Part shown: positions 1-8,566 of the stretch, piece by piece
How the letters are laid out: each line of letters begins with the position of its first letter
How positions within the stretch are numbered: the first letter of the stretch is position 1
NCBI RefSeq assembly: GCF_042693015.1
Contig: NZ_CP170544.1
Coordinates: 744,001-808,000 of the forward strand
Length of the DNA: 64,000 nucleotides
Direction of reading: 5' to 3'
From: Sphingomonas_E sp042693015
GTDB lineage: Bacteria; Pseudomonadota; Alphaproteobacteria; Sphingomonadales; Sphingomonadaceae
Notes under the pieces: generated by a model
Told to the model about the DNA's origin: nothing
The model's database searches: none
What the model saw: the letters and a program-made list of their open reading frames with translations, nothing else
Made by a program: the position numbers and the translations under genes

Positions 1-1073
1 AGGATGCGGTGGAAGCGGGTGGAGGCGATCGCGTCGTCGCGCGCGCTGCCCTTGAAACCGAGCGTGCCGAGCAAAGCGTTGATGATGCCGCGCCGCCCGC
101 CGGGCAGATCGCCGGTGCGCGGGTTGGCGCGGCGGATATGGCCGCCAAACGGGCAGATATGGCCGTCGCCATCGCGATCATAAGTGAAGCCATTGAGCTG
201 TTTCTGGTTGATGCCGGGCACGTCCACTTCCGGCAGGCCGTCGAGCGGGCGGCCGTCGATCCGCCGCCCGACCATAGCCTCGGCCAGCGCCTGCGATCCG
301 GCCTCGCCCGCGGCCGCCTTCGTCCAGTTCCAGAAGCCGTCCACATCCTGCGCCAGGCTGCGCAGCACGAGATAGGTGCCGTTGAGGCCGAGATCGTCGT
401 CGCCGAGGATCGGCCGATCGGGCACCAGCCCATATTCGTCGGGATAACCGAGCAGCACTTCGCCCGACGCGATGAAATTGGTGAAATCCTGATCCGCGCT
501 GGTGCCGGGTTTGCGATTGCCTTCCCAATCGAGCGTGGGTTGCGAGACACCGTCGACGAAGCCGAACGGTTCGCGGCCCGGCGTGCCGCCGGTTTCGAGC
601 GGAGTGACGATGGTGAAGCCGGGTGCGAGTGCGGCCTCCACTTCCGCACGAAAGGCGGGAAGATCGTCCTGTTCGGCATAGAGGGCGACGAGCAGATGGG
701 GCTCGCCGGCAGCGCCCCAGCGCCAATGAGTGGGCGCGTTGGCGCCCTGATCCCCAAGGCGCTGCGAGCGGCCGGGATCACCCGTCATGCCTTGCAGATA
801 TTCCGGCGCGAAGCCATGGGCGGCATCCACATCGACGCCGAGCGCGGCGAGGCCGGAGGCGCTGATCGCGATCTGGATGATGCGGGCGACGTGGCCGCCA
901 TCGAGATCGGCGATGCTGGTGGGGCGTGTTGCACCGAGCCAGGCGCGGGCCGCCGCCTTGTCGGTGACATTGAGCAGCAGGAAGCATGCGCCGCCGAGCG
1001 GCCCGAAGCCGGAGCGGACCAGCGCCTGGATGTCGACGGTGTCGCGAACGGGGCCGGGTGTCGCCTTCAGCAT
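1..1073 (-). CDS. Dyp-type heme peroxidase, C-terminus cut by window edge
   Basis: Dye-decolorizing peroxidases use H2O2 through a b-type heme. Translating the minus strand from the ATG at 1073 gives an open frame of 357 codons that runs off the window. It carries the family GxxDG motif (GFVDG, residues 171-175, with the catalytic Asp174) and the heme-ligand region CPFGGHIRRANPR (residues 307-319, proximal His312). Family members are usually about 400-480 residues, so roughly 50-120 residues are missing. The start lies 2 bp after the stop of the upstream gene, so the two are almost surely co-transcribed. I see no Tat signal at this start, which suggests a cytoplasmic enzyme. Family assignment is firm; the substrate is unknown. 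Confidence 0.9.
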   Translation of the reverse strand, partial: MLKATPGPVRDTVDIQALVRSGFGPLGGACFLLLNVTDKAAARAWLGATRPTSIADLDGGHVARIIQIAISASGLAALGVDVDAAHGFAPEYLQGMTGDPGRSQRLGDQGANAPTHWRWGAAGEPHLLVALYAEQDDLPAFRAEVEAALAPGFTIVTPLETGGTPGREPFGFVDGVSQPTLDWEGNRKPGTSADQDFTNFIASGEVLLGYPDEYGLVPDRPILGDDDLGLNGTYLVLRSLAQDVDGFWNWTKAAAGEAGSQALAEAMVGRRIDGRPLDGLPEVDVPGINQKQLNGFTYDRDGDGHICPFGGHIRRANPRTGDLPGGRRGIINALLGTLGFKGSARDDAIASTRFHRI

Positions 1074-1075
1074 GG

Positions 1076-2353
1076 CTAGATCTCCGCCAGCCAGCGCCGC
1101 GCGGCATCGGCATCGGCGAAGCCCTGCTCGAAGCCGTCGCGCAGCCGCGAGTTGCGGGCCAGATCGTGGGTGGTGAGGCCGGGATAGGCCTTGTACCAGA
1201 CGTCCGTCGGCATCTGGTGGTGGCGCAGGAATGCCTTGAAATCCTGTTCGCGCCGCGCGCCGCCGATGATCAGCCAGTCCGTCTTGGGATAGCCGATGCC
1301 GTTGGAGAAGACGAGGTTGAGCCCGAACGCCACCTTGTTGATGAAATCGTCCATATAGGCTTCGAGGCTGCCGTCATAATTGCTGGCGAAGAACAGGCGG
1401 CTCTTGTCGTCGAGGAAGACCCAGCGGGCGAAATGGATGGTGCCGACGCGGGCGAGGCGGCCGCGCGTGTAGATGTGGTGCGTCGTCCAGTTGATCGCCC
1501 ACAGGATGACGATCGTCAGCCAGCGACGGAAGCGGCCAGGCTTGATCGAGCCGATCGCGCTGAACGGATTCGTGACGTCATGATCCTCGTAGCGCGAGAG
1601 CATGGCGAGGCGATCGGGCGTGGGGCGCGGGCAGCGGATCGGATCGCGCTTCTCGCGCCGGCGCAGCTTTATCGCGATGAAGGGCGTGGCGAGGAGCAGT
1701 AGCGGCCAGAGCAATAGCACCGCCACGGGCAGACTGAGCAGATGGAGGAAATTGCGGACCCGCCAGCCGATCGGCGTGTGAGGCGCGCGGGTGAGGGTAG
1801 GGGCGCGGCGGCGGACGGCATCGCGCAACTCGCTCGCCACGGCCTGTGGGGGGGCCACGGGCATGTCGCCGATCTCTTGCTGGAGCATCGCGTGGAGGGC
1901 GGCTTCCTCGCGCACCTGGTGCACGGTGCGGCCCACCCAATTGATATAGGCGATGGCCGGGCGGATCCGGTGGCGGGCCATCCAGCCGCGGAGGTCGGCG
2001 GCGCCGTCAAAGCCTTCGCAATGCGTGAAGATGGCGCGAAGCCCGGTTTCCGCCTCCGCCGCCAGCCGATCGAGCAGCTTGTCCGCGGAGCCGTCGCAAT
2101 AGCCGAGGAGGGCGAGAGATGGTCCAACATCGATCGCGTTGTCGGGATAGGCATCGCGATCGCCGAGCGTGGGATCGTCGAGCACCAGTAGCCGTGCGAC
2201 ATGGATCGTTTCGAACCGCACGAAGGGGATCAACGGATTTTGGGGATCGGCGAAGCCCGGCTGCTTCACCATCGTCGCCAGCAGGGCGCGGACAGGATCG
2301 GCGGCGCCGGCCTTGAGCGGCGCGACGATCATGAACTCGTCCTGCGGCGTCAT
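1076..2353 (-). CDS. Conserved membrane protein of unknown function with internal duplication, Dyp-linked
   Basis: 425 residues; I cannot assign a known function. One hydrophobic stretch at about residues 198-228 could be a membrane hairpin or single anchor, followed by a basic RRREKR segment. Two halves look homologous. Residues 48-155 contain ETIHVARLLVLDD, then YCDGS, a GLRAIFTHCEGF-type block and later H-P-Y-G-H positions. Residues 303-410 contain GTIHFARWVFLDD, then NYDGS, GLNLVFSNGIGYP and the same trailing pattern. The gene sits between a small unknown gene (6 bp upstream) and the Dyp peroxidase (2 bp downstream), so a shared task with the peroxidase is likely. Alternatives such as a redox or lipid-acting membrane protein cannot be told apart here. 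Confidence 0.75.
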   Translation of the reverse strand: MTPQDEFMIVAPLKAGAADPVRALLATMVKQPGFADPQNPLIPFVRFETIHVARLLVLDDPTLGDRDAYPDNAIDVGPSLALLGYCDGSADKLLDRLAAEAETGLRAIFTHCEGFDGAADLRGWMARHRIRPAIAYINWVGRTVHQVREEAALHAMLQQEIGDMPVAPPQAVASELRDAVRRRAPTLTRAPHTPIGWRVRNFLHLLSLPVAVLLLWPLLLLATPFIAIKLRRREKRDPIRCPRPTPDRLAMLSRYEDHDVTNPFSAIGSIKPGRFRRWLTIVILWAINWTTHHIYTRGRLARVGTIHFARWVFLDDKSRLFFASNYDGSLEAYMDDFINKVAFGLNLVFSNGIGYPKTDWLIIGGARREQDFKAFLRHHQMPTDVWYKAYPGLTTHDLARNSRLRDGFEQGFADADAARRWLAEI

Positions 2354-2359
2354 GGCGCG

Positions 2360-2791
2360 TCAGAATTCGAGCGCGAAATCGATCAGCCGGGTCTTGTTCC
2401 AGTAAACCTTGCCCAGATAGAGCTTGGGTTCGATCATCCTGATCTCATCCCTGATCCACTGCGCGACGAGTGATGTCTCCGAATAATCGAGGACGATGCA
2501 CTCCTTCTGATCGAGCCAGCTTGCATCCTTGTAGACCTTGGCGACGATCGCCTTGAGGCCGAAGGGCAGGATGTTGTTGCGCAGGAAACCATGTTCGCCA
2601 TCGAACACCTTGCCTTGCCAGGCGAAGATGCTGACGAACTTGGCGATTTCGTCACTGAAGGACGTGCCCGGCGCGATGATTGCGGTGCCGCGCGCCTCGC
2701 CATCCGGGATCGGCCCGGCCTCATGCGCGGAAAACAGGTCGTCGAGTTGCTTCTGCTCCATCTTGAGCAGATCGGCCACGGTTATCGCCAT
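2360..2791 (-). CDS. Conserved hypothetical protein, first gene of Dyp cassette
   Basis: 143 residues, no signal peptide or membrane segment, function not recognised. The body is a mixed alpha/beta soluble protein with conserved-looking stretches WQGKVFDG, PFGLKAIVAKVYK and RDEIRMIEPKLYLGKVYW. Two consecutive ATGs exist at 2794 and 2791. The Shine-Dalgarno AAGGAG at 2798-2803 lies only 3 nt from the first but 6 nt from the second, so I chose 2791. A longer in-frame extension to 2875 has no ribosome site and unusual basic composition. It is followed after 6 bp by the duplicated membrane protein and then the Dyp peroxidase, so it is probably the promoter-proximal gene of a three-gene operon. 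Confidence 0.7.
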   Translation of the reverse strand: MAITVADLLKMEQKQLDDLFSAHEAGPIPDGEARGTAIIAPGTSFSDEIAKFVSIFAWQGKVFDGEHGFLRNNILPFGLKAIVAKVYKDASWLDQKECIVLDYSETSLVAQWIRDEIRMIEPKLYLGKVYWNKTRLIDFALEF

Positions 2792-2967
2792 CATGCACTC
2801 CTTGGGTGGAAGGATGCGATCGACCCGTTTTCGCTTGTAGGGGCCGAGGTTACGCCTGTTTGCGCTTCGCCGCAATTGCCGCCGCGTGGGCGCGTGTCGC
2901 GGCGTTCCACCTGTGCTAGAATGGCGGCAGCATCATGCTTGCAGGACCGGTATCGGAAGGCGCGTGG

Positions 2968-3525
2968 ATGGCGGAGGATCGAGGCGCACACACGACCCAG
3001 ATCATCGTGGCGGTCATCGGCCTGGTCGGCGCGATCGCCGCGGCGCTGTTCGGCAACTGGGACAAGGTGATCGGCAGGCAGGGCGGCACGACGCCCAGCG
3101 AGGCGGCGACAGCCGCGCAGGTGGCGACGGTGCCCCCACCGACGCAATCGGCCGAGCAACTCGGCAAGGCGCAGGAACGGGCGCTCGACGCCAGCACGGC
3201 GGCGCTCGATGACATCGCCAGCCAGATCGACGGCGCGAACCAGGCGCGGCAGGAGGTGACTGATGTTTCCGGCCGCTGGCGCGATACCGACGGCTATGAC
3301 TATGCCGTCCAGCAGCAGGGGGCGGAGATCACCTATGTCCAGTCGAAGGACGGCGTGGTGATCGGTGGCGGACAGGGCCGCATCGAAGGCCGCAAGCTGC
3401 GCTATACCTTCGTCAGCGAGAAAGAGCGCGGCAATTGCGAGGGCGATCTGCTGCCCGATAGCCGGACGATCGCGGGCGAATGCAGTACCGGGAATTATTC
3501 CTGGGCGTTCCGGGCGAAGCGGTAG
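2968..3525 (+). CDS. Small single-pass membrane protein, unknown function
   Basis: 185 residues. An N-terminal hydrophobic helix (about residues 10-30, TTQIIVAVIGLVGAIAAALF) is followed by a Ser/Thr/Ala/Pro-rich linker and a helical Gln/Ala-rich stretch. A small beta-rich C-terminal domain (about residues 105-185) has two Cys (in RGNCEGD and GECSTG) that could form a disulfide if exported. The ATG at 2968 is preferred over an in-frame start at 2935 because GGAAGG at 2955-2960 is 7 nt upstream of it. It diverges from the Dyp cassette, with its start 176 bp from that of the first gene. I do not recognise a family; a periplasmic sensor or stress-related domain is possible. Confidence 0.65.
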   Translation: MAEDRGAHTTQIIVAVIGLVGAIAAALFGNWDKVIGRQGGTTPSEAATAAQVATVPPPTQSAEQLGKAQERALDASTAALDDIASQIDGANQARQEVTDVSGRWRDTDGYDYAVQQQGAEITYVQSKDGVVIGGGQGRIEGRKLRYTFVSEKERGNCEGDLLPDSRTIAGECSTGNYSWAFRAKR

Positions 3526-3558
3526 GCCCTCGGCGCTCATTCGCCGGGGTGGGTGAGG

Positions 3559-4521
3559 CTATCGAAACTTCGCGTCCAACTCCGCCTTGGCAGCGGCATA
3601 TTCCGCCTTCAGCCTGGCGATCCGCTCGCCCGCCGGCAGGATCTCGTGGACCGCGCCGATTCCCTGGCCGCAGCCCCAGATGTCGCGCCAGGCCTTGGCG
3701 GTGATCGACGCGCCGAAATCCATCGACTTGATATCGCCCTTGGGCAGATTCTCGGGGTCGAGCCCCGCCGCAAGGATCGATCCGCGCAGATAATTGCCGT
3801 GAACCCCCGTGAAGAGATCCGAATAGACGATGTCGTCCGCCCGCCCCGCGACGATTGCTTCCTTGTATGCGTCAGTCGCGACGCCCTCGGTCGATGCGAT
3901 GAAGGCCGATCCGATATAAGCGAGATCCGCGCCCATCGCCTGCGCCGCCAGGATCGCGCGGCCGCTGGCGATCGCGCCCGAAAGGATCAGCGGGCCGGCG
4001 AACCAGTCGCGGATTTCCTGGATCAGCGCGAAGGGCGAAAGCCGCCCGGCATGGCCGCCCGCGCCCGAAGCGACCGCGATCAGCCCGTCCGCACCCTTTT
4101 CCACGGCCTTCCGCGCAAAGCGATCGTCGATGATGTCATGCAGCGTGATGCCGCCCCAGCCATGCACCGCATGGTTCAGATCCTCACGAGCGCCGAGTGA
4201 GGTGATGACGATCGGCACCTTCCACTTGGCGCAGGTTGCGACATCCTCTTCTAGCCGCGCGTTGGATTTGTGGACGATCTGGTTGACCGCGAACGGTGCC
4301 GACGGGCTTTCGGGATGGTCCCGGTCCCACGCCGCCAGTTCCTCGGTGATGCGGTGGAGCCATTCGTCCAGCTCGCTCTGCGGCCGCGCGTTGAGCGCCG
4401 GGAAGGAACCGACGATCCCCGCCTTGCACTGTGCGATCACAAGATCGACGCCGGAGACGATGAACATGGGCGATGCGATGGCCGGCAGCGAGAGCCGATC
4501 GAAGATGGCGGGCAGGGTCAT
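3559..4521 (-). CDS. Nitronate monooxygenase family (2-nitropropane dioxygenase-like) flavoprotein
   Basis: 320 residues, FMN-binding TIM barrel. NMO-family enzymes oxidise nitronates; related members act as enoyl reductases. Sequence support: N-terminal LPAIASPMFIVSG, the AVNQIVH segment, the glycine-rich GADGLIAVASGAGGHAG phosphate-binding region, and GAIASGRAILAAQAMGADLAYIGSAF typical of the family. The ATG at 4521 is used. An open frame continues upstream, but it has a low-complexity Arg/Lys/Ser composition and runs into the following glutathione transferase gene, so it is not coding. The gene lies 157 bp downstream of that transferase gene on the same strand. Substrate cannot be predicted. 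Confidence 0.85.
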   Translation of the reverse strand: MTLPAIFDRLSLPAIASPMFIVSGVDLVIAQCKAGIVGSFPALNARPQSELDEWLHRITEELAAWDRDHPESPSAPFAVNQIVHKSNARLEEDVATCAKWKVPIVITSLGAREDLNHAVHGWGGITLHDIIDDRFARKAVEKGADGLIAVASGAGGHAGRLSPFALIQEIRDWFAGPLILSGAIASGRAILAAQAMGADLAYIGSAFIASTEGVATDAYKEAIVAGRADDIVYSDLFTGVHGNYLRGSILAAGLDPENLPKGDIKSMDFGASITAKAWRDIWGCGQGIGAVHEILPAGERIARLKAEYAAAKAELDAKFR

Positions 4522-4678
4522 GCCCTGTTTCTTACCGCAACCGGCCTTCTCGTCCAGTGGAGTGCGGTTCATCTTGCGGCCCGATCGCCGCATGATCGCG
4601 CTGGCGAAAGTCGGGCCGGGGCGGGAGCGAGGCTGATCCGTAACGGCAACCTCGACCCGCCCGCGCCCGGAATTTTTT

Positions 4679-5401
4679 TTAGGCTTTGGCCGCTGCCGGC
4701 GCGCCCTGGTCCAGCGACGCCGCTGTCTGGCCGAACAGGATTCGCCTCTGCTCCTCGGTCTGGATGCCGGAGGACTGGAACTGCTCCGCCAGCGCATAGG
4801 CTTTAACCGTCGCCGGCCGCGCCGCGATCGCCTCGAACCAGCGTTTCAGGTGCGGAAAGTCGTTCAGATCCTGCTTTTGCGCTTCGTGCATGACGGTCCA
4901 GGGATAGGCCGCCATGTCGGCGATAGAATAGTCGCCGGCCACGAATTCGCGGTCGGCGAGGCGCTTGTTCAGCACGCCATAGAGCCGGTTGGTTTCCTTC
5001 ACATAGCGGTCGATCGCATAGGGGATCGTCTCGGGCGCATAGCGGCTGAAATGATGGTTCTGGCCGGCCATCGGCCCTAGGCCGCCCATCTGCCAGAACA
5101 GCCATTGCAGCACTTCGACGCGGCCATGCACGTCGCCGGGAATGAACCTGCCCGTCTTCTCCGCGAGATAGAGCAGAATCGCGCCGGATTCGAAGATCGA
5201 GACGGGCGCGCTGCCGTCGGCCGGCTCATGGTCGACGATCGCCGGCATGCGGTTGTTGGGCGCGATTTTCAGGAAGTCTGGATCGAACTGCTCGCCCTTG
5301 CCGATATTCACCGGCACGATGCGATAGGGCAGGCCCGTCTCTTCGAGGAAAAGGGTGATCTTGTGGCCGTTGGGGGTGGGCCAGTAATGCAGGTCGATCA
5401 T
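4679..5401 (-). CDS. Glutathione S-transferase, YfcG/YghU-like
   Basis: 240 residues, cytosolic. The N-terminal thioredoxin-like domain (about 1-80) starts MIDLHYWPTPNGHKITLFLEE, with the TPNG motif of the Nu-class/YfcG group that lacks a canonical catalytic Tyr/Ser. NNRMPAIVDHE supplies the cis-Pro and ESGAILLYLAEKTG the Glu-Ser that holds glutathione. The C-terminal helical domain contains YSIADMAAYPW. Such proteins act as disulfide-bond reductases or detoxifying transferases using glutathione. An ATG at 5401 fits the family N-terminus; the upstream in-frame extension overlaps the preceding region and looks non-coding. Neighbours are a nitronate monooxygenase and a b561 gene, consistent with detoxification or redox duties. 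Confidence 0.9.
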   Translation of the reverse strand: MIDLHYWPTPNGHKITLFLEETGLPYRIVPVNIGKGEQFDPDFLKIAPNNRMPAIVDHEPADGSAPVSIFESGAILLYLAEKTGRFIPGDVHGRVEVLQWLFWQMGGLGPMAGQNHHFSRYAPETIPYAIDRYVKETNRLYGVLNKRLADREFVAGDYSIADMAAYPWTVMHEAQKQDLNDFPHLKRWFEAIAARPATVKAYALAEQFQSSGIQTEEQRRILFGQTAASLDQGAPAAAKA

Positions 5402-5460
5402 GCTATCCGCTCCCGAAGCTTTGGAGTGCGGCACATTGGGTGCGGGGCCGCCGCCGGCAA

Positions 5461-6759
5461 CTAATCCTTTCGTATAGCGGCGAAACGGAAGTCGATCGTG
5501 ACGCGGCCGGCGATGCGATCGGTCGCCTGCCATTCGCCGGTGCCAACACCGAAATCATTGCGTTCGATCGCCCCGCTGCCCGTCACGTCGGCGCGGTCGC
5601 CATTGATCTTGAGCGTGAAGTCGATCACTGCCGGCCGGCTGACGCCCTTCAGGGTCAGCGTGCCCGAAGCGCGGTAACGGCCGGGGCCGCGTGCCGTCAC
5701 CTTGGTCGATCGGAAGGTCGCCCGCGCATGCTCCGTCACCGCGAAGAAATCGCCGCCCTTCAGCGTCTCGTCGCGCGACGCGTCCTCGGTGTCGGCCGAT
5801 GCCATGTCGATCGACACGCGGATGTCGGACTTGTCGAGCGCTTCGGGGTCGAAGCGGATATCGGCGTCCCACCGCTTGAAGGTGCCGAAGACCGGCGATC
5901 CGGTGAAGCTCGCGGTAAAGCCCAGATGGCCGCCGGACGAAACCCTCCACTCGGCCGCCTTCACATCCTTTTCTTCCTCGGCGGCCGCAGTGGCGTTGTC
6001 GGCCGTCTCGGTGACATTCGCCTCCACCGCCGTCTCGGCAGGTTCAGCCGCCAGCGGTGCCTCGATCGCCGCCGGCGCCGCTGCGGGCGTGGCGGTCGCG
6101 GGGGGCGATCCGGTCACCGGCACGAACCAGGCGAAGGCCATGGCCAGCCACAGGATGAAAAGCGCGGTCCCATAAATGAACAGGCTGCCGAAAAAGCCGA
6201 ACCGCGTTTGCGGGCCGACCGGCAGCATCCGTTCGATCATCCGCTGTTTCAGCAGCCATTGATGGCGCAGCGCGCCGCCGACATGGAGCACGAACAGGCT
6301 GATGGCGATCCAGACGAGTGCGCTGTGCGTGGCTTCCGCCGCCTCGTGGATGTTGCCGCGCATCGCCCCGTCCAGCCCCGGAATATGCGGCCAGGGCACC
6401 ACGCCATAGAGCAGGGTCGGCACCTGGATCTTGGATGTGGAGACCAGCACCCAGCCCGAAAGCGGCGCCAGGATCATGAAGGCGTAGAGCAGGAAATGGA
6501 CCGCCCCCGCCGCCGTTTTCGCCCACCCCTTATCCGCTTCCGCCGGGGGGCGCGGTTTCCAGAACCGCACGCCCACCCGCGCCAGGCTGAGCAGCAGGAT
6601 GGTGATGCCCACCGACTTGTGGAGCTGGAAGGCGTGGAACTGCCCCGTCGCCGCGGTCAGCGTCTCCAGCCGCCAGCCAAGGATGATCTGGAAGGCGATC
6701 GCAAGCGCAATCGCCCAGTGCAGCGCGATCGCCGCGCGAGAATAGCGGGCCGGTCCCAT
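5461..6759 (-). CDS. Cytochrome b561-YceI domain fusion protein
   Basis: 432 residues with two modules. Residues 1-220 form a four-helix cytochrome b561 (Ni/Fe-hydrogenase-type) membrane domain with His14 and His47 among the candidate heme ligands and more His in the later helices. A low-complexity Ala/Pro/Glu/Thr linker (about 220-265) follows, then a C-terminal YceI-like lipocalin fold (about 270-432, from EWRVSSGGHLGFTASFTG). YceI proteins bind polyisoprenoids such as ubiquinone, and b561 moves electrons across the membrane, so a quinone-linked periplasmic redox role is reasonable inference. The ATG at 6759 is preferred to an upstream TTG at 6780. It follows the acyl-CoA ligase gene by 27 bp. 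Confidence 0.88.
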   Translation of the reverse strand: MGPARYSRAAIALHWAIALAIAFQIILGWRLETLTAATGQFHAFQLHKSVGITILLLSLARVGVRFWKPRPPAEADKGWAKTAAGAVHFLLYAFMILAPLSGWVLVSTSKIQVPTLLYGVVPWPHIPGLDGAMRGNIHEAAEATHSALVWIAISLFVLHVGGALRHQWLLKQRMIERMLPVGPQTRFGFFGSLFIYGTALFILWLAMAFAWFVPVTGSPPATATPAAAPAAIEAPLAAEPAETAVEANVTETADNATAAAEEEKDVKAAEWRVSSGGHLGFTASFTGSPVFGTFKRWDADIRFDPEALDKSDIRVSIDMASADTEDASRDETLKGGDFFAVTEHARATFRSTKVTARGPGRYRASGTLTLKGVSRPAVIDFTLKINGDRADVTGSGAIERNDFGVGTGEWQATDRIAGRVTIDFRFAAIRKD

Positions 6760-6786
6760 GCACTTAGGGCTAACGCCCAAATCGCC

Positions 6787-8412
6787 TCATGTCGATGCCG
6801 TGGCTTCCTGTGCCTCCACTTCGCGGATCACGTTGCGCTGGATCTTGCCCGTCGCGGTCTTGGGCAGTTCGTCGGCGATGCGGATGGACCGCGGCACCTT
6901 ATAGGCGGCAAGCTGCTCGCGGCAGTGCGCGATCAGGCCGGCCTCGTCCGCCGTCGCGCCCACGCGCAGCGAGACATGCGCGATCACCGTCTCGCCCCGA
7001 TAAACGCAGGGCGCGCCGACGACCGCCGCCTCGCGCACTGCCGGATGGGCGTGCAGCGCATCCTCCACCTCGCGCGGCCAGACCTTGAAGCCGGAGGCGA
7101 TGATGCAGTCCTTCTTGCGATCGACGAGATAGAACCAGCCATCCGCATCCATGAAGCCGACATCGCCCGATCGCATCCAGCCTTCATGCAGCGTCGCGGC
7201 GGTTTCGTCGGGCTTCTGCCAGTAACCGGTCATCACCTGCGGCCCGCGCATCCAGATTTCGCCGACTTCGCCCACCGGCACGGGGTTGCCGGCCTCGTCC
7301 GCCACCATCGCCTCGGTGCCGATATAGGGGATGCCGACCGAAAAGGCGCCGCTCGCGGCGTCGACCGGAACCGCGCGCCCCGGCGGGCAGCTATGCGTCA
7401 CCGATGCCGTCTCGGTCATGCCATAAGCGGCGTAGAGCTTGTGGCCGATGCGTTCGGCGATCGTCTCGCGCAGTGCCGGCGCGATCGGCGCCCCGCCCGA
7501 ATCCACGCGGTGGAAGCTCGCAAAATCGGCCGACGTCACGTCGGGCAGGCTGGCGAGCGCGTTGAAGGCGGTGATCGCGCCCACCGTCCAGGTCGGCCGC
7601 TCGCAGCGGATCACGTCGATCGTCAAAGCGGGATCGAAGCGCCCGAACAGGATCATCGTCGATCGCCGAACGATCGCCAGCGTCAGTTGCGCGGCGAAAC
7701 CGGTGATGTGGAAGAAGGGGGCGATGCACAGCAGGCGGCTGTCGCCGTCGGCCTCGAACCAGGTGCCCATCGCCTCGCTGTTCCATGCCAGGCTGGCGTG
7801 CGTGATCATCGCCGCCTTGGGTGCGCCGGTGGTGCCCGACGTGTAAAGCATCAGCCCGAGATCATCCGGGGAAATGGCAACAGCCGGCAGCGCCGCGCCA
7901 CCCTCGGCAATCGCGGCCTCGATCGTTCCGCCCGTCCCGCGAGTGGGCGTCGTCAGCACCGGCCGGTCGTCACCGACGATCGCCAGCGCCTCGCGCACCG
8001 TCGCTTCATGATCGTCATGGCAGATGAGCAGGGTGGGCCGGCTGTCGGCGAACTGGCGCGCGATCTCGGCTGCGCGATACATCGGATTGCCGGGGACGGG
8101 GATGGCGCCCAGCTTCCAGGCGGCGACGGCCGCGATCGCGAAGGCCGGCACATTCTGCAGGATGATGGCGACGCGGTCGCCCTGCGCCACACCACGGTCG
8201 CGCGCCCAGGCCGCCAGCTTCTCGCTGCTGGCGTCGAGATCGGCCCAACTGATTGTCCAGCCTTCGTAACGGATCGCCGGTCGGTTTCCCGCCGCGGCAA
8301 CCGTCGCGCGGAACGCCGTCAGCATGTCGGGAAAGCTTGCCTTCAGATCATGCGGTTGCCCGTCGGCGAACAGCTTCAGCCACGGCTTTGCCGCATATGG
8401 ATTCGTGGTCAT
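6787..8412 (-). CDS. Acyl-CoA synthetase (AMP-forming fatty-acid-CoA ligase)
   Basis: 541 residues of the ANL superfamily. It activates a carboxylic acid to acyl-AMP and then to the CoA thioester. Motifs seen: the phosphate-binding loop YTSGTTGAPKAAM, the adenine motif YAAYGMTETAS, GWMRSGDVGFMDADGWFYLVDRKKD (hinge and Asp), and the C-terminal catalytic Lys in PKTATGKIQR. Length and motif order are normal for long- or medium-chain ligases; chain length is not predictable. The ATG at 8412 faces putA across 154 bp, so the two genes share a divergent promoter region. The b561-YceI gene follows on the same strand. Confidence 0.92.
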   Translation of the reverse strand: MTTNPYAAKPWLKLFADGQPHDLKASFPDMLTAFRATVAAAGNRPAIRYEGWTISWADLDASSEKLAAWARDRGVAQGDRVAIILQNVPAFAIAAVAAWKLGAIPVPGNPMYRAAEIARQFADSRPTLLICHDDHEATVREALAIVGDDRPVLTTPTRGTGGTIEAAIAEGGAALPAVAISPDDLGLMLYTSGTTGAPKAAMITHASLAWNSEAMGTWFEADGDSRLLCIAPFFHITGFAAQLTLAIVRRSTMILFGRFDPALTIDVIRCERPTWTVGAITAFNALASLPDVTSADFASFHRVDSGGAPIAPALRETIAERIGHKLYAAYGMTETASVTHSCPPGRAVPVDAASGAFSVGIPYIGTEAMVADEAGNPVPVGEVGEIWMRGPQVMTGYWQKPDETAATLHEGWMRSGDVGFMDADGWFYLVDRKKDCIIASGFKVWPREVEDALHAHPAVREAAVVGAPCVYRGETVIAHVSLRVGATADEAGLIAHCREQLAAYKVPRSIRIADELPKTATGKIQRNVIREVEAQEATAST

Positions 8413-8500
8413 CCCCTACTCCGTTGTATTTTGCCGCAGCATCGCGCGTGCGAGTCGCGGCGACAATATTCAAATGGACGGGGAACCGGCTGCGGGCGGG

Positions 8501-8565
8501 GGTTTCACCGTCTAAATCGTTGTGCTACTTTCAAGGTGAAACCAGATAGTGAAATAGGTGCAACC
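8501..8565. promoter_or_regulatory. Three GGTTKCACC boxes, candidate PutA autoregulatory operators
   Basis: Three copies of a 9-mer lie just before putA: GGTTTCACC at 8501-8509 (plus), its exact complement GGTGAAACC at 8535-8543, and GGTGCAACC at 8557-8565. Read on the minus strand the last two are GGTTTCACC and GGTTGCACC. The first two form a perfect 9-bp dyad; the second and third are direct repeats 22 bp apart (two helical turns). The third contains GTTGCA, the core known for enterobacterial PutA operators, and overlaps the putA ribosome site. PutA here has an N-terminal ribbon-helix-helix segment, so self-repression is the simplest reading (inference). Confidence 0.55.
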
Positions 8566-8566
8566 C

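Noticed and set aside
4522..4797. N-terminal extension of the nitronate monooxygenase
   Set aside because: Arg/Ser-rich sequence overlapping the 3' end of the glutathione transferase gene; the family start is at 4521.
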